64,000 nucleotides of DNA from Phytophthora colocasiae (GCA_018806915.1 JAGKQI010000078.1:372001-436000), one strand, 5' to 3'. Shown: positions 9,972-21,508, numbered from the stretch's first letter. Notes: generated from the sequence alone by a model not told the origin. Numbers and translations: made by a program.

Positions 9972-10114
9972 GTGGAACAACAGCTAAAATCAAGAAAACT
10001 CGTCTCGTACTGGTATTGATATGGAAACCATTTCATTCTCTTGGATAATTCTGTAAGTTTTGGGAACCCAAGAATAGTGAGAATAGTTTTTCAAAAAAAA
10101 TATACGCTTCCACG
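9972..10114 (-). pseudogene. Remnant of the ankyrin gene 5' end
   Basis: Positions 9972-10014 match the second membrane-segment region of the intact ankyrin gene (about 5872-5914). The sequence then jumps to its 5' end and promoter (about 6106-6209). Some 190 bp between the two blocks and all of the ankyrin repeats are missing. The TPR-CNBD gene therefore kept its upstream region but lost its divergent partner when the unit was built. Confidence 0.8.
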
Positions 10115-12925
10115 ATGCACGGACCTCCATTAGCTTCTGAATCACCGAGGACGATCGTATCAGCGAGAACGTACAGTGACGGAAGTAGAATAGGAACTAC
10201 CCGTGGATCGTCAGCACCTCATCGTAAACTTCGTCAGGAATTATCCTACCCAGCTACAGCTCAATGGGCCTTCTTGACGTCTATCGATTGTCGTCAATAT
10301 CGAAGTATTCTACCTTCCAGACCTTCTACAGCTCGAGCAACTTCATCGGAACCTACAAAACTACCGAAACGACCTGCTACTGGTCGAAGAATCAAGAGTC
10401 AACTTCGTCATGAGCAAATGGAAGTTCTTACACCAAGAACAGCCGTTGTAGCGATACAAGAAGCTGTTAAACGAGAAGGAAACCAGGATCAGTATGTGAA
10501 TCCACTTATTGGGAGAAGTGTAGAGCCTCGAGGTCAACTTGGTCGTGGAAGGAGCAGAGAAGGAGTAGAAAGCAAAACGCTTGAGCTTTTATCCAGAGCT
10601 CGAGCAATTTCTACCATGAACGCTACGGAACGTCTTCGAGTGAAAGCTTTTCAAGCACGAGCTAACGGCGAATATGATCAAGCTATTAAGTTTTACAAGA
10701 GTTTATCCACTGCAAGACCTAGTGAGATCGAGGCGAAATTCCATTTAGCTGTTTGTCTGGAACGAACTGGTCAATTTAATGCCGCGTTGTCAACGTACAA
10801 ACAAGTTTTGAAACTTGCAGGGGGGCAACACGCTTTCGCGTATTATAACATGGGCAATTTGTGTATGCGGTTTGAGAAAATATCCAAAGCAATCGAGTAT
10901 TTTACACGAGCGATTGAAACGAGTAAAGGATATTCCAGTGGGAGTAATTTATCGAGTCCAGGGTCAACTCCAGTTGTATTTTACCGACAACGAGCAGCAG
11001 CATATCGAAAGAGTGGTGACTTTGAGAAAGCAGCGAAAGATTACGTTATGGTACAAAAGAATGCGGGAGTGGAATGTCCTACAACTTTAACAGACGACAC
11101 TTCACTGTACATGTACACAGCCGAATCGCTGTATCAAACTGTTCAGCGCGCAGCTTCTCCAAAGAAATTAACTCCTCAAGTTGAGAAAGAAGAGGAAGAA
11201 CTGAAGGAATTAGATGTTGAGCCACCTGGTCAGGACTGGGAAGACCCAGAAAGCTCAAAAGCTGAAGATGCACTGACAGTTTGGACTCTTCAACGGATTT
11301 CAGATATTGGTAGACTCCCACCAGTTGAGAGAAGCGACAGTGATCTGCAGTATCTGGTCGATTTCATGCAAAAACGATTCTCCGTTTGTGCTGTTCTACA
11401 TCCGAAAGTGTGTGAACTTCTGTGTCGTGAACTCATTTTAAGTCCCGAAGATGCTCTCCCAGCTCGAACGCCAATCTTTATGGAGGATGAAGATGAAGAA
11501 GATACGAATGACCACGCGATTTACTTTATTTTTCAAGGCAGAGTGGCTATTTCCAAGACTGCAGGGAGAATGTTTCAGTCAAAACAGCAAGAAGAGGTCA
11601 ATAACGTACAGGAAAACGACAAATGTGAACAGGAAAAGAATTGGGAGTCACCCTGGCAGACGCGACTGAATACGATCAGTGTAAACTGGAAACAGTCGCA
11701 ATTGGAGCTTTGTGAACTCGAACATGGAGAGGTTTTCGGCCATCAAGGGAGATTTACAAGAACTCAAAGGTGGAATTTTTTACTCTGTATCGTATTTGAT
11801 CCCTTCAAAGGTAATTAAAAACTTACGTGTGTGTCTTGTAGAACGTACTCAGCCGTAACGGTGACATCTTCTATGGTCGGAGCTCTTTCGTGGTATCATT
11901 GGAGTCAAGTTGAACATGCTCAACGTGAAGCAGAGGTGAAACTTGGATATTATAATCATTATCCACTAAAACTGACCTTGAATTCTTCATTTCCAGCGAG
12001 AGCGTGCCGCTAGATTCTTAATTATGACTCCAGCCTTTCATGGCATATCCGAAGCAGATATTGGCAAAGTTGCCTGCCGAGTACGTTCATAATTCTTGCT
12101 TCTGGATCGTTTTTTTTTCTTACAATGTTTTATTAGGCCTCATTTATCAAAGTCATCGGCTCGAAAGCTGTCTGTTGTGAAGGGCAATCTGTCGATGGTC
12201 TTCTTATCGTTCGAGAGGGAGAACTGTGCCAATTCTCGCCTTGTGGACTAAAATCTCCTCCAGATATGTCCATCTCTTTTTCTCTTAGTGGAGCTCTCTC
12301 TGAACCACAAAGTGCTCGTGCTTTTTTCATTCAACTCGAGACCGCAGGAGATCCACTGAGTTTCTTACGCGTCAATGAAGCTTACCACGGGTTTCTTCCT
12401 CAAAACTACGTGAAATCCAAGCAGAGAGAGCTGTTACGGATGATAAAATCTCGATCCAAAAAGGTCAGCAATGCCCGACGAACAAGTGTCGCGATCAACT
12501 GTATTGGCACTGGCAAAGGGACTTCCAAGCCGGAACCAGTGGCGATGGCTGTACGTCGTGGTGAATGTGTCTGTATCTCTTCCGCGTGGGTTCCTCCTCG
12601 TCAATCTCGACAGGAAACAAAGGCGATTTGTGGCGTCGCGTGTGCAAAAGCAACGTTAGTGTCGGTCGCTACTGCTGAGCTGTTGTTTTTATCGTCTAAG
12701 GATCTACTACTGGGGTTATCGGTTGAAAGCCGCTCACAATTACACCGCAACTTGCAGGATATTGCGTTAATGGACAGCAAGAGGAAATACCTGACGAATT
12801 TACGCGCGCCTAGACCTCCTGGTGGGAGGAAAACCTCGAATTTACTGGAACAGTTCGTGCGGGATACTCACTGGAGTAAATTCAAGGAAGAACTTGTGGA
12901 GAATGTACTACGAGGCCGTACGTGA
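10115..12925 (+). CDS. TPR protein with two cyclic-nucleotide-binding-like domains (four exons, intact)
   Basis: Exons 10115-11769, 11842-11935, 11997-12080 and 12137-12925 join in frame to encode 873 residues. The introns are 72, 61 and 56 bp with GT...AG ends (phases 2, 0, 0). Residues 1-170 are basic and low-complexity. About 175-315 hold three TPR units (ARANGEYDQAIKFYKSL, HLAVCLERTGQFNAALSTY, YNMGNLCMRFEKISKAIEYF). About 400-560 resemble a cyclic-nucleotide-binding fold (FIFQGRVAIS, GEVFGHQG) interrupted by an acidic insert. A second such module begins at FLIMTPAFHGISEADIGKVA and continues with GLLIVREGELCQF. Similar TPR plus cNMP-fold proteins are regulatory or scaffold proteins; the ligand is not deducible. 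It is the only intact copy of three in the window. The start ATG follows the conserved leader described at 6123-6209. Confidence 0.85.
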
Positions 12926-13567
12926 CCCAGTTACGGCGAAGAATAGCAGATTTACGATGGACTTTCAAAACGCAAATACGTGTTAGCTCCGACTAATCAG
13001 AGACAATGAATGGATAGTTACGCGGTGGTCAAATATCACAAGAAACCATGGAGAATGGATGAGCTACTGGTTAAATGTGGGTGAAATGTGGGAACTGAAA
13101 GCTGCCAGCGCATCCATTTCGACAATTAGGAAGCAATTTCTAACTACGGGATCGGAAAAATTATGTTGGAAGCACAAAACGAAGAGATTCTACTACAAAT
13201 CGAAATCCTATCGGTATTTCAATTTGGTACATGAAAAGAAGCCAAACTTGACATCCTTTCGACAAATTCTGTGCGGTCCAATGGGTTAAACCAGCATAAC
13301 AGTCCATGGCACACGTGATGCGACTAACTCAACGACGAGAAACGAAGAAGTACCAATTCGAGATGCTACTCTACCTCATGACATCAGCAGGTCAACTTCG
13401 GAAAGAACCATAAAAAAAGGCGACTTTAATAAATCGTCTAACTCTTGATCGAAATCAGTGATCCGGAAATGGTGTATAAGGATGTTAATCCAGCATTCTG
13501 AATAACAATCCAATATTACGAACAGAGCGACTATCCAGCACCAAGTGATGCTTGTACGAGAGCTTCA
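12926..13567. other. Downstream flank of TPR-CNBD, possible decayed coding sequence
   Basis: No gene can be supported. Short open stretches exist (13059-13289; also a decayed counterpart of the unit B frame at 41433-41666), but unit A and unit B differ here by frame-changing indels: an 11-bp duplication near 13078 and a 4-bp deletion near 13443. Selection for a protein is therefore unlikely. The last ~30 bp read into the LINE fragment that is interrupted by the Copia element. Confidence 0.45.
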
Positions 13568-13572
13568 GCATC

Positions 13573-13828
13573 TGTTGCTGGGGTAGACTTTAGCGCTTGG
13601 TAGAAGGACGTTGTAGAGATGCTGTAAAGAAGAAGTAAGATTAATTTGCTTAGAACCGCTGAGGTTCATTAGATTCTAGTATCAAGTAGCCAAAGTTCCT
13701 GTGTAGAACTTCAGCTACCAGTCATTTACTTTACATGTTTTACATATTGGAGTCACAAGTACCGTGTCCCTTCAGTATGAGATTGTAGAGGGAACGGTGA
13801 GGTTGCTCAGACGAGCCTAACCCCAACA
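13573..13828 (-). repeat. Copia LTR (3' LTR of the element), unit A
   Basis: 256 bp, TG...CA ends. It shares the left-LTR-specific variants GAAGAAG and ACATGTTTTAC with the unit B left LTR at 41738-41994. It is preceded by the target duplication GCATC. Confidence 0.95.
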
Positions 13829-14809
13829 GCCTCCCTGGCTCGTCATCAGGTCTTATTCGCACTGTTTTTGGAAAGTTACAGAATTGTAGAGTCAGCCAAG
13901 ATGTCAAGGACGCGAAATCGTGCTGTGCATAATCATCGCAAATATCCGTGTACACTGCCGACATCTCTCATTCTCTGTCTTCTCACGTCCCGCCACATTC
14001 AGTCTCCATCAGGTCCGAACGCGTGCAAACTGGTCCAGAGCTCTGTAATAACACGCCAGCTCCAGCCAGGATGCCGCGGTCGGCCTTGATGGTGCCTGTA
14101 GCGTTTGGAGGCGTCGTTCAGTCGCTAGAGAAGCAATTGCCGGATTTGCACGACATCGTACGGCCTGCGCAAGTTCCATCGACAGCGTCACCATCTCGAC
14201 TCCGGTGGCGGTGCCTCACACCCCTCAGCCTCAGCTAGAACAGCAGATATCGCACCCTAGAAGGAGTCTTCGCCCACGAAGATTAACCAAAATCAATGTG
14301 CCAGCATATTCAGAACGCCCAAATCGACCTTCAAATCGCAGGAAGCCCCGTAAAGCCGCGCAAACAGTGCCAACCTGGAAAGTTGCGTATATCAAAGATC
14401 GTGTGACTACAGCATCAGGACAGGTTCTCTACAGAGTACTATGGCGAAAGAGCACCCAAGAACGTGGGAGCCACGGAGATGCTCACGGCTGATGGCTTCA
14501 GTGATGCATTGGCCATTGTGGACGAATGGGTCGGTGCAGGACGGAAGGAGGACTTCTTCCAATTTGTATCTGAGAAGTACCCATCCGTGGCAGGTGCAAA
14601 TCCTTCAGGTATCTGCCTTTTCTTGCTTTACAGCAGGCGTTAGTACTGGTTGGTGACTCTCGAGGCGTAGAAGATGCAGATATTCAAGAATTCATTGCAC
14701 GCTCAGCTGAACTCGACCAAGATGTTTTTCGTGGGGTCCCCTGGCGTGTATTTAGGGCTTTTATTGCTCAGGTGCGCTTACGAGGGTCTGAGCTCTCACT
14801 GGTCGATAT

Positions 14810-16129
14810 TGTGGTGAAGCGGACGAGAATTTTTCCCGGAGAGGTGATATCAGCCACGAACCTGAATAGAGTCGGAACGAGCGACAGGGGGGACCTGTGA
14901 TCCCCAGATCTGGGTCGAATCAGACGAAGGTACGATGGGCCCCGCCGGGGAACAGGCAACGGAGACACCGGCGGAGGAGCAAGTGGAGCGGTGTTCGTGG
15001 GTGATCCGAATCCTGCCGGAGGAAGAATGGGGAAATCAAGGATGTTCTCGCGCGATCAACGATGACGGGTCCCAAGTGAGCACGATCGGCTTACCCTGGC
15101 GCCCCGAAGCCTCTAACAGCACGATCCTACTTCTCCGGGCGGCGACGAAGCGGGATCACGCGGGATCACGCAATGATCCTCTCCCGTATAAGTACGAGAT
15201 CAGCTCCGGATCAAGGTCAGCCCCAGGCGCGACGCAGACTCTTCTGGTGGCCTGATCCGGATTCTTTGAAGGATTACCAAGCGGGATCAGGCCGCGATCA
15301 AGCTTCGATTAAGTGCGAGATCAAGCTTCGGTTAAGTGCGAGATCAAGCTTCGGTTAAGTGCGAGATCAAGCTTCGGTTAAGTGCGGAATCGGCTCAAGA
15401 TCAGGGTTAGGGGAACCAAGCTAGGGATCAGCTCTGTAGCCAGTGTCATGTGATCGTAGGATAGTAAATCAGGATGGGATTAGTAGGCATAGGAATAACC
15501 ATAAACAGACTCGAATTTGCCCTGAACCACTCAAGTGTCTTCTCTACGCCTGGAACCGGGAACTACATTGGCCCTACAAGCGTCAAGAAGGTAGGGATAC
15601 GTGACCTAGTATAGTGGTTAAGTCTGGATAATATATTGGCCAGCTTTGCCCTATCTAGTGAACTATCCTTTAAGTGCATACATCGGATCGGAAGGAATTG
15701 GTTGTTTGGCCCAACGATCCCGTCGAATCTCGCCCCCTCAAGACCCCCGCTATCGGAAGCGGCAAGCAACGTAAAGGAAGGGACTGAATCCCTAATACTG
15801 GACTATTGGAAGACCTGGATCAAGAACCAGGCACCCGGATCAAGGCTCGATAACTCGCCTACGACCGGGATCAAGTACCCCGAGGTGGAGTGAAGAACTT
15901 CCACGCTACCTCAAACCCCTGCGTCACGCAAGACTTTCTTCCGACCTACAAGACACCTTCAGAAGTCACCTGGAAGAGCGTAACCCGCCTACCGACGGGT
16001 ACACAAGGTGAATACTACACATAGCTAGATCACGGATCATCGGGGGACCCCCTCCGTTAGTCGGTGTCTGGGCACAAGTGGTGATCGGGACCTGCCCTAA
16101 CGAGATTTTGGCAGATCCGCTCCACCACA
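14810..16129. mobile_element. 1.32-kb insertion with 14-bp terminal inverted repeats (solo-LTR-like), unit A only
   Basis: Absent from the same position in unit B (about 42978), where the flanks join directly. Its ends are TGTGGTGAAGCGGA and, in reverse complement, TGTGGTGGAGCGGA (13 of 14 identical), with TG...CA termini. The flanking ATAT (14806-14809, 16130-16133) is a 4-bp duplication. It has no coding capacity. A solo LTR of a Gypsy-like element or a non-autonomous TIR element would both fit. Confidence 0.75.
15296..15386. repeat. 23-bp tandem repeat, four copies
   Basis: Four head-to-tail copies of GATCAAGCTTCGGTTAAGTGCGA-like units start at 15296, 15319, 15342 and 15365, inside the unit A insertion. 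The first differs by one base and the last is partial. There are no spacers, so it is a simple minisatellite and not a CRISPR array. Confidence 0.9.
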
Positions 16130-16341
16130 ATATTGAGTGCAATTGGCATCGAACTGGCCATCGTGGTGTTGCTGCAATTGAGAGGTTGCCTCTTGAGGAG
16201 GGCTTCTATTTGGTTGCTGCCAGTAATTCTATGGCGGTTGGGTATGCATTTGTCCTGCATGTTGCAAGTAGTCAATATACCGTGTACGACGGGACATTAG
16301 GCGGCCTCTGCGGTCTTACGGCGAATGGATCGACCGATTAA

Positions 16342-16586
16342 TGTTTGTTCGAAGGGTTGCCATTTAGACTAAAATAATAAACTCATACATTTTATACCTC
16401 TCATTTCACATATTATTAATTGTTGTATATTTGGTGGCTGTAGTACCAGGGAAACCTTAGTGATGATAAAACCTATTGGATGCAGTGAGTAAACCTACGA
16501 TAAGGGAAAACCGCACGCTTTCCTGTGACTCATTGGTAATGTGAAGTGGTATATATATGTACGGGATAATTCTTATATATTCAGTT
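16342..16586. other. Spacer between antisense gene and pol 3' end
   Basis: AT-rich sequence containing a possible polyadenylation-like AATAATAAAC stretch after the antisense gene stop. No coding potential seen. Unit B has the same segment at 43185-43438 with a small expansion. Confidence 0.4.
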
Positions 16587-19500
16587 TTATGCTAGTTCAG
16601 TTATCGATTGCATTCCTAGTTTTCGTCTTAGGCTACGGAACTGATGTTTGTCAGGTGACTTAGTAAAGATGCCTGCTACCATTGATTTGGTGTTGCAGTA
16701 TACGACGCTGAATTCATGTCGCTCTACTTTTTCTTGAACACAATGGTATTGGATGTCGATGTGTTTCGATCGTCCGTGTAGTTCCGGGTTGCTAGCAATT
16801 TTGATGCAGCTTTGATTGTCCTCCATGATGACAGTTGGTTTACTTGTCGCAAAACCAAGCTCTTTCAGTAACAGGTTGAGGAAGATCACCTCTTGCATGC
16901 AATGGCACAGTGCGATGTACTCAGCCTCTGTTGTCGAGAGCACAACCGTATGGTGCTTCCTCGAAAGCCATGAAATCGGACTTGCTCCGATCATGGTGAC
17001 ATACCCGCCAACTGACCTTCTAGTGTCAGAGCAATTAGCATAGTCGGAGTCTGTGTAGGCCGTGAGATGATCAGCTAGGTTACTAGCATCAACCGCCACC
17101 GAGTAGCAAACCGTGGTTAGTTGTACCAGATAGATATTTTAGACCTCTTACTACAGCTTTCCAGTGCTCCTTTCCAGGGTTCACTAAAAATTGGCTGACT
17201 TCGCGCATGTAGTATGCTAGATCTGGGCGAGTGCCGACCATGAGATACATGAGACTGCCTACTACTTCTCTGTATGGGATGCCTTTCATAGCCTCCCTCT
17301 CTTCTTGGGTCTGAGGCTCCATAGCTTTTGTAAGCTTGATGCTGCGGTCTGAGGGCGTCGCAATAGAGTACGAAACAAGATGTTTGAACTTCTCGAGGAC
17401 ATTTGTAGCATACGTTTGCTGGTGAATAAAGATTGTTCGGGCTTTACGGTTCCGTCAATGGACCAGCCGAGAATGCTACTTCACCTCCCTAAATCTGTCA
17501 TTGAAAATCTCGTTTCAGGGCCGGTTTAATGCGGCATACGAGGCTAACAGTGGGTGCTATGATAAGCAGGTCGTCCACATAGACAGCTATGTAGCATACT
17601 TGGCCATCAAAGGTTGCCATAAAGACGCAGCTGTCTTTTATCAATTTGTGAAAGCCGAGGCGCTAAAGGAAGGAGTACAGTGTCTGATACCAAATACGAG
17701 GTGCTTGTTTAAGGCCGTAAAGGCTCTTTAGGAGTTTGCAGACAAGGTGCTCTTGGCCAGCAGCAGCAAAACCTTCGGGCTGGGCCATGTAGATTTCTTC
17801 CGAGAGGAAGCCATTTAAGAAGGCTGTCTTCACATCCATCTGATGGACCTCGTAGTCTAGTAATGCTGCTATGACCAGGAGGAGGCGTAGGACCTCCATC
17901 CTGATAACAGGAGAGACGATCTCGGTGTAGTCAATGCCATATTGCTGTAGAAAGCCTTTAATAACTAGGCGTGCCTTAAACCGGTCGATTTCACCCGAGC
18001 CTGTGTACTTCACAACGAAGACCCACCGGTTTTGGAGAACACGGCGGTCTTTGGGTGGTGGGACTAGGACCCACGTTTCATTGTTCGTGAGTGACGCAAA
18101 TTCAGATTCCGCAGCAATTCGCCATTGTCTAGCATAAGACGATTTCATGGCTGCTTTGTAGGACTTAGGCTCAGGCACATACCGAATAGCAAGCAGACTA
18201 AGAGTTTGAGTTGTACGTTCATCGTTTTCTCGAGTATCCTCCTCTGACGTCAGCTCTGTAAGGTTGACTGCTTCCTCGTATCGAGGACGTTTAGCAGGGG
18301 ACTGTGGAGGTGTTGAAGACGTCTCCGTCACAAAAGAGTAGATGATTTCGCCTCGGTCATTAGCATCAGTGGCATTGCTCAGCGGAGTCGGCGTCGCTGC
18401 AGGTGTTATAAGGGGTGGGACAGCAGGTCCGACCTTCGGGGGACGGCTTGATCCGACCCTTGGGGATTGGCTGGTTTGAATATTGGACGTGGGACTATCA
18501 CCAGACGGAGCAGTATCAACCAGATGAGTAGGTATCGGCAATGGATCGGGTGTGTCGTCGATATCCTCAAGAGTTGGAAAGCTGTCTTCCTGAAAGACGA
18601 CGTCACGGCTGTAAACAATGGCCTTCGTCGAAACGTCCATGAGGCGATACCCCTTTTTGTGACTAGGAATGCCTAGATATAGACATAGCTTTGCTCGTGC
18701 TTCTAGCTTATCCCTGTAGATGTTATTGATGTGCGCGTATGCAGCACACGCAAACACCTTCAGGTATTGCACACTCGGTTTGCGATTGTACCATAGCTCA
18801 TAGGGACTGCAAGTGTAGGTATTCTCACTCGGTGTCATGTTAAGTAGTGTAGTCACGTGACTGACACATTCTGCCCAGAGCGGTTTGGGTAGTTTGGCAT
18901 CAAGTAGGAGGGCACGTACACATTCCATAATCGTGCGCATGCGCCGCTCAGCAACACCGTTTTGCTGTGGTGTGTAAGCGTTCGTAAATTGCGCATGAGT
19001 TCCGTATCGTTTAAAAATTATGCGGCCTAGCTTCTCGTACTCCTTTGCATTATCAGCTTGAAAGACCTGAACATCCAAGTCCGGGGTAGGACCTGGATAT
19101 TCTAGGGTGTGCACATCAGAGCGGAAGATGTTTAAGGCTTTCATTCGGAAGTCTTCGTAGCAAGAGTAAAGTTGGCTCCGAGTCTTAATAGGGTACGCAA
19201 ACATGTATCGCGTAAAGTCATCAATGAAGATGACAAAGTAGCGACAACCGCTGAGACTAAAAACGGGTAATGGTCCACAGATATCAGAATGTACTTTGTG
19301 CAACGGCATTGAAGCACGTTCAACACGTCTATTGGAGGGAAATGCAGCGCGGTGTGACTTTGCGTAAGGTCATGCAGAACAAAAGAAATTGTCTGTAGGA
19401 ACTCTGGTGTTGGCATCAAGTCCGTGGAGGGCTTGGTCCTTAGTGAGCGCCTGTAAGACACGAATATTAGGATGGCCGAGTCTTTTGTGCAAGAGCATAA

Positions 19501-21247
19501 TAGCAGTGGACTTACCAGACGTAGCCACGTGGGCTTCTTGCTACTGGATCGGCGTGGCCGTAAACTGGTACAGCTTCGCAGTGGTTGACTACTTCGCCTT
19601 GAGGTTGAAGCGGTGGTCGGTCTGAACCGTGCACACGGCTCGCTGGAACGTGAAACGGAAGTCGTTTTCCACAGCGGCAGCAACGGACAGCAGGTTGTAG
19701 TGAAGCTGCGGTGCGTAAAGTACGTCACGCAGCGTCAGCTGTCGCTGACCTCCCTTAGAATCGGTCACCTGAAGGACTACATCACCTGTGCCTTCAATGG
19801 GTATCTTAGATTTCCCACCTACTGTAATTGTGCCAGTAGCAGGAGTCTTGGAAACGAACCACTCGGCATGCTGGGTGACGTGGCTAGTGCAACCCGAGTC
19901 GACCGTCCAGCTGGAGTCGAAGGTGGTTGATGCTTGAGCCGTTAGGCTGATAGCGGGCAGAACAGGCTTCGCCACTGTCACGACAGCGATGCGTGCTTCT
20001 TCACGGCGGGACTGATCGTATCCACCTTCATCCCGACTAGATTGCTGATTTCCCTTGCTATTGTTGTCGCTGTTGTTGCCACCCCGACCGCCGTTGGTCC
20101 GACCTCGACCGCCTGTCTTCCAGGATCCACGTCCACGACCGGAGTTGTTCCCACGTCGTTCGTAGGGGTGGGACCGGTTAGAGTTCCCACCGCGGAACTC
20201 AAAATTCGCAGGCAGGACAGTTCCTGCCTTCACAGTACCATCCCGAAGGTCTATTTGCAGCCCTTGACATTGCCGAATATCATGGCGAGGCTTCTGGCAG
20301 TAGCTGCAGATCTAGCTGTCGATCTCCGTACGTACCGGGGCTTGGGCTGGAGCAATGAGAGCTCGCTCTCCCTTGGTAGTACGGCTTTCAGGGGTACCCT
20401 TCGCCAGAGTGTAACGCGTCTCAGCCTCCATTTTGCGGATCTTGTCCTCGATGCTCGTCTTGAGCTCGTCATACGGGATATACTTCCGGTTACCTTTCCA
20501 AATGCGCAGATCGTCCTTCCAGGACGCTGGCATAGAGTGGAACAGGTAGACAGACTTTTGTCCGCCAATGAGGACCGATTCGGTCGCCTTGGACGCGGCT
20601 CGCATCGCGTCTTCGAGGATGAGAAAGAACTCGTTCACGTCGCTCCCTTCCTCGTACTTGGTTTCCATGAGGAAGTGCAAAATATAGTACGGGTCGCCAT
20701 GGAACGCGGCACCCTCGTACTTCTTGCAGATGGCTTGGAAGATGTCGTAGGCCGTGGTGAGGTTTTTGACCAGACGTATGTGCGTGTCATCCATCGTCTT
20801 CATCAGGAATGACTTGGTCTGCGCCTCCATGCGGCGGAGGCGGCGGGAAGACAGTGGCACGCGCTTTTCCTTAGCAGCCCGACGCTGCGACTTGCGTTGC
20901 GAAAACAGGCGTACAGGGGAGGGTGGCTTAGGCTTCACACTGGTCTTGGTATCGTCATCACCGCCGGACGCGTCTTCGCCAGAGCTTGGCTCGTAGTCGA
21001 CGGCTTGCAAGTCATAATCGGCTGGCGAGGAGACCGTAGGGACGCCGTCGGCAGAGTCGGACATATCGCTGTCGGACGAATCTTCGTCATCGTCGTCACT
21101 GCTTAACCCGTCGTAGTCCTTCTTCGTGACGAACCCGAGCAGGTGCTTGCCATCAAGTGATGCCGTCCCTCGGGCCTTCCACACGTCGTAGTTCCTTGAG
21201 CCGGAAAGTCGGGGGAAGTCGTCACTTGAGGCTAGGCTGGGACTCAT
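16587..21247 (-). pseudogene. Copia gag-pol polyprotein, unit A (frame-disrupted)
   Basis: Gag starts at ATG 21245-21247, four bases inside the 5' LTR, with the typical Copia SxNYDVWKARG start. A CCHC knuckle (CSYCQKPRHDIRQC) follows near 20270-20310 but is preceded by a TAG stop at about 20310 where unit B has CAG. Then come the protease motif DSGCTSH (near 19890), the GAG-pre-integrase block and the integrase core (HSDICGP, QADNAKEY, QQNGVAERR; 19309-18850). RT follows with QMDVKTAFLNG and YVDDLL (near 17580), and RNase H with TDSDYANC and TTEAEY (17060-16900). A TGA replaces what is normally a zinc-binding Cys in the integrase HHCC region (near 19370) in both units. Several further frame breaks exist, so it is non-functional as it stands. 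Confidence 0.9.
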
Positions 21248-21251
21248 AACC
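21235..21251 (-). promoter_or_regulatory. Copia primer-binding site, half-tRNA(iMet) type, overlapping gag ATG
   Basis: On the minus strand the base after the 5' LTR begins GGTTATGAGTCCCAGCC. This is complementary to an anticodon-arm sequence of the type GGACTCATAACC found in eukaryotic initiator-Met tRNAs, as in Drosophila copia, which primes from a half tRNA. The ATG inside the site (21245-21247) is also the gag start. Confidence 0.6.
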
Positions 21252-21508
21252 TGTTGCTGGGGTAGACTTTAGCGCTTGGTAGAAGGACGTTGTAGAGATG
21301 CTGTAAAAGAATAAGTAAGATTAATTTGCTTAGAACCGCTGAGGTTCATTAGATTCTAGTATCAAGTAGCCAAAGTTCCTGTGTAGAACTTCAGCTACCA
21401 GTCATTTACTTTACATGTATTACATATTGGAGTCACAAGTACCGTGTCCCTTCAGTATGAGATTGTAGAGGGAACGGTGAGGCTGCTCAGACGAGCCTAA
21501 CCCCAACA
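21252..21508 (-). repeat. Copia LTR (5' LTR of the element), unit A
   Basis: 257 bp. It carries the right-LTR variants GAATAAG and ACATGTATTAC, shared with the unit B right LTR at 51670-51926, plus a private T-to-C change near 21484. Followed by the GCATC duplication. Confidence 0.95.

Larger units (their letters stand above)
14071..16341 (+). pseudogene. Antisense accessory gene of the Copia: chromodomain-like plus cysteine-peptidase-like region, unit A
   Basis: Runs opposite to pol, between the pol stop and the 3' LTR. Recognisable blocks occur in three frames. An ATG (14071) opens a ~50-codon block, which shifts near 14200 to a basic block and a chromodomain-like core (TWKVAYIKDRVTTASGQVLYRVLW). 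A further frame then supplies AKEHPRTWEP, the usual chromodomain end. Then follows a region with GxCxxLAL, FYLVAASNS and AFVLHV that suggests a papain-like Cys/His arrangement. Unit A has an extra 1-bp deletion at the Cys block (near 14615) and a 1.3-kb insertion at 14810. It is not part of the canonical Copia coding set. Whether it was ever expressed cannot be judged. Confidence 0.55.
13573..21508 (-). mobile_element. Ty1/Copia LTR retrotransposon, unit A copy
   Basis: Complete by structure: two LTRs of 256-257 bp beginning TGTTGCTGGGG and ending CCCCAACA (13573-13828 and 21252-21508), flanked by the 5-bp direct repeat GCATC (13568-13572 and 21509-21513). The polyprotein lies on the minus strand in the order gag, protease, integrase, reverse transcriptase, RNase H, which defines Ty1/Copia. 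Between the end of pol and the downstream LTR lies a 1.4-kb segment with an opposite-strand gene, further interrupted in this copy by a 1.3-kb insert. It inserted into a LINE fragment. Confidence 0.95.

Noticed and set aside
15296..15386. Possible CRISPR-like array
   Set aside because: Repeats are directly adjacent without spacers, and the genome is eukaryotic; it is a minisatellite.
15606..15630. tRNA-like A box (TAGTATAGTGGTT)
   Set aside because: No B box (GGTTCGANTCC) follows at a suitable distance and no cloverleaf can be drawn; it lies in the repetitive unit A insert.
20042..20812. Long plus-strand open frame (256 codons) opposite Copia gag
   Set aside because: It is the antisense shadow of gag: no domain, and it breaks in unit B where gag has small indels.
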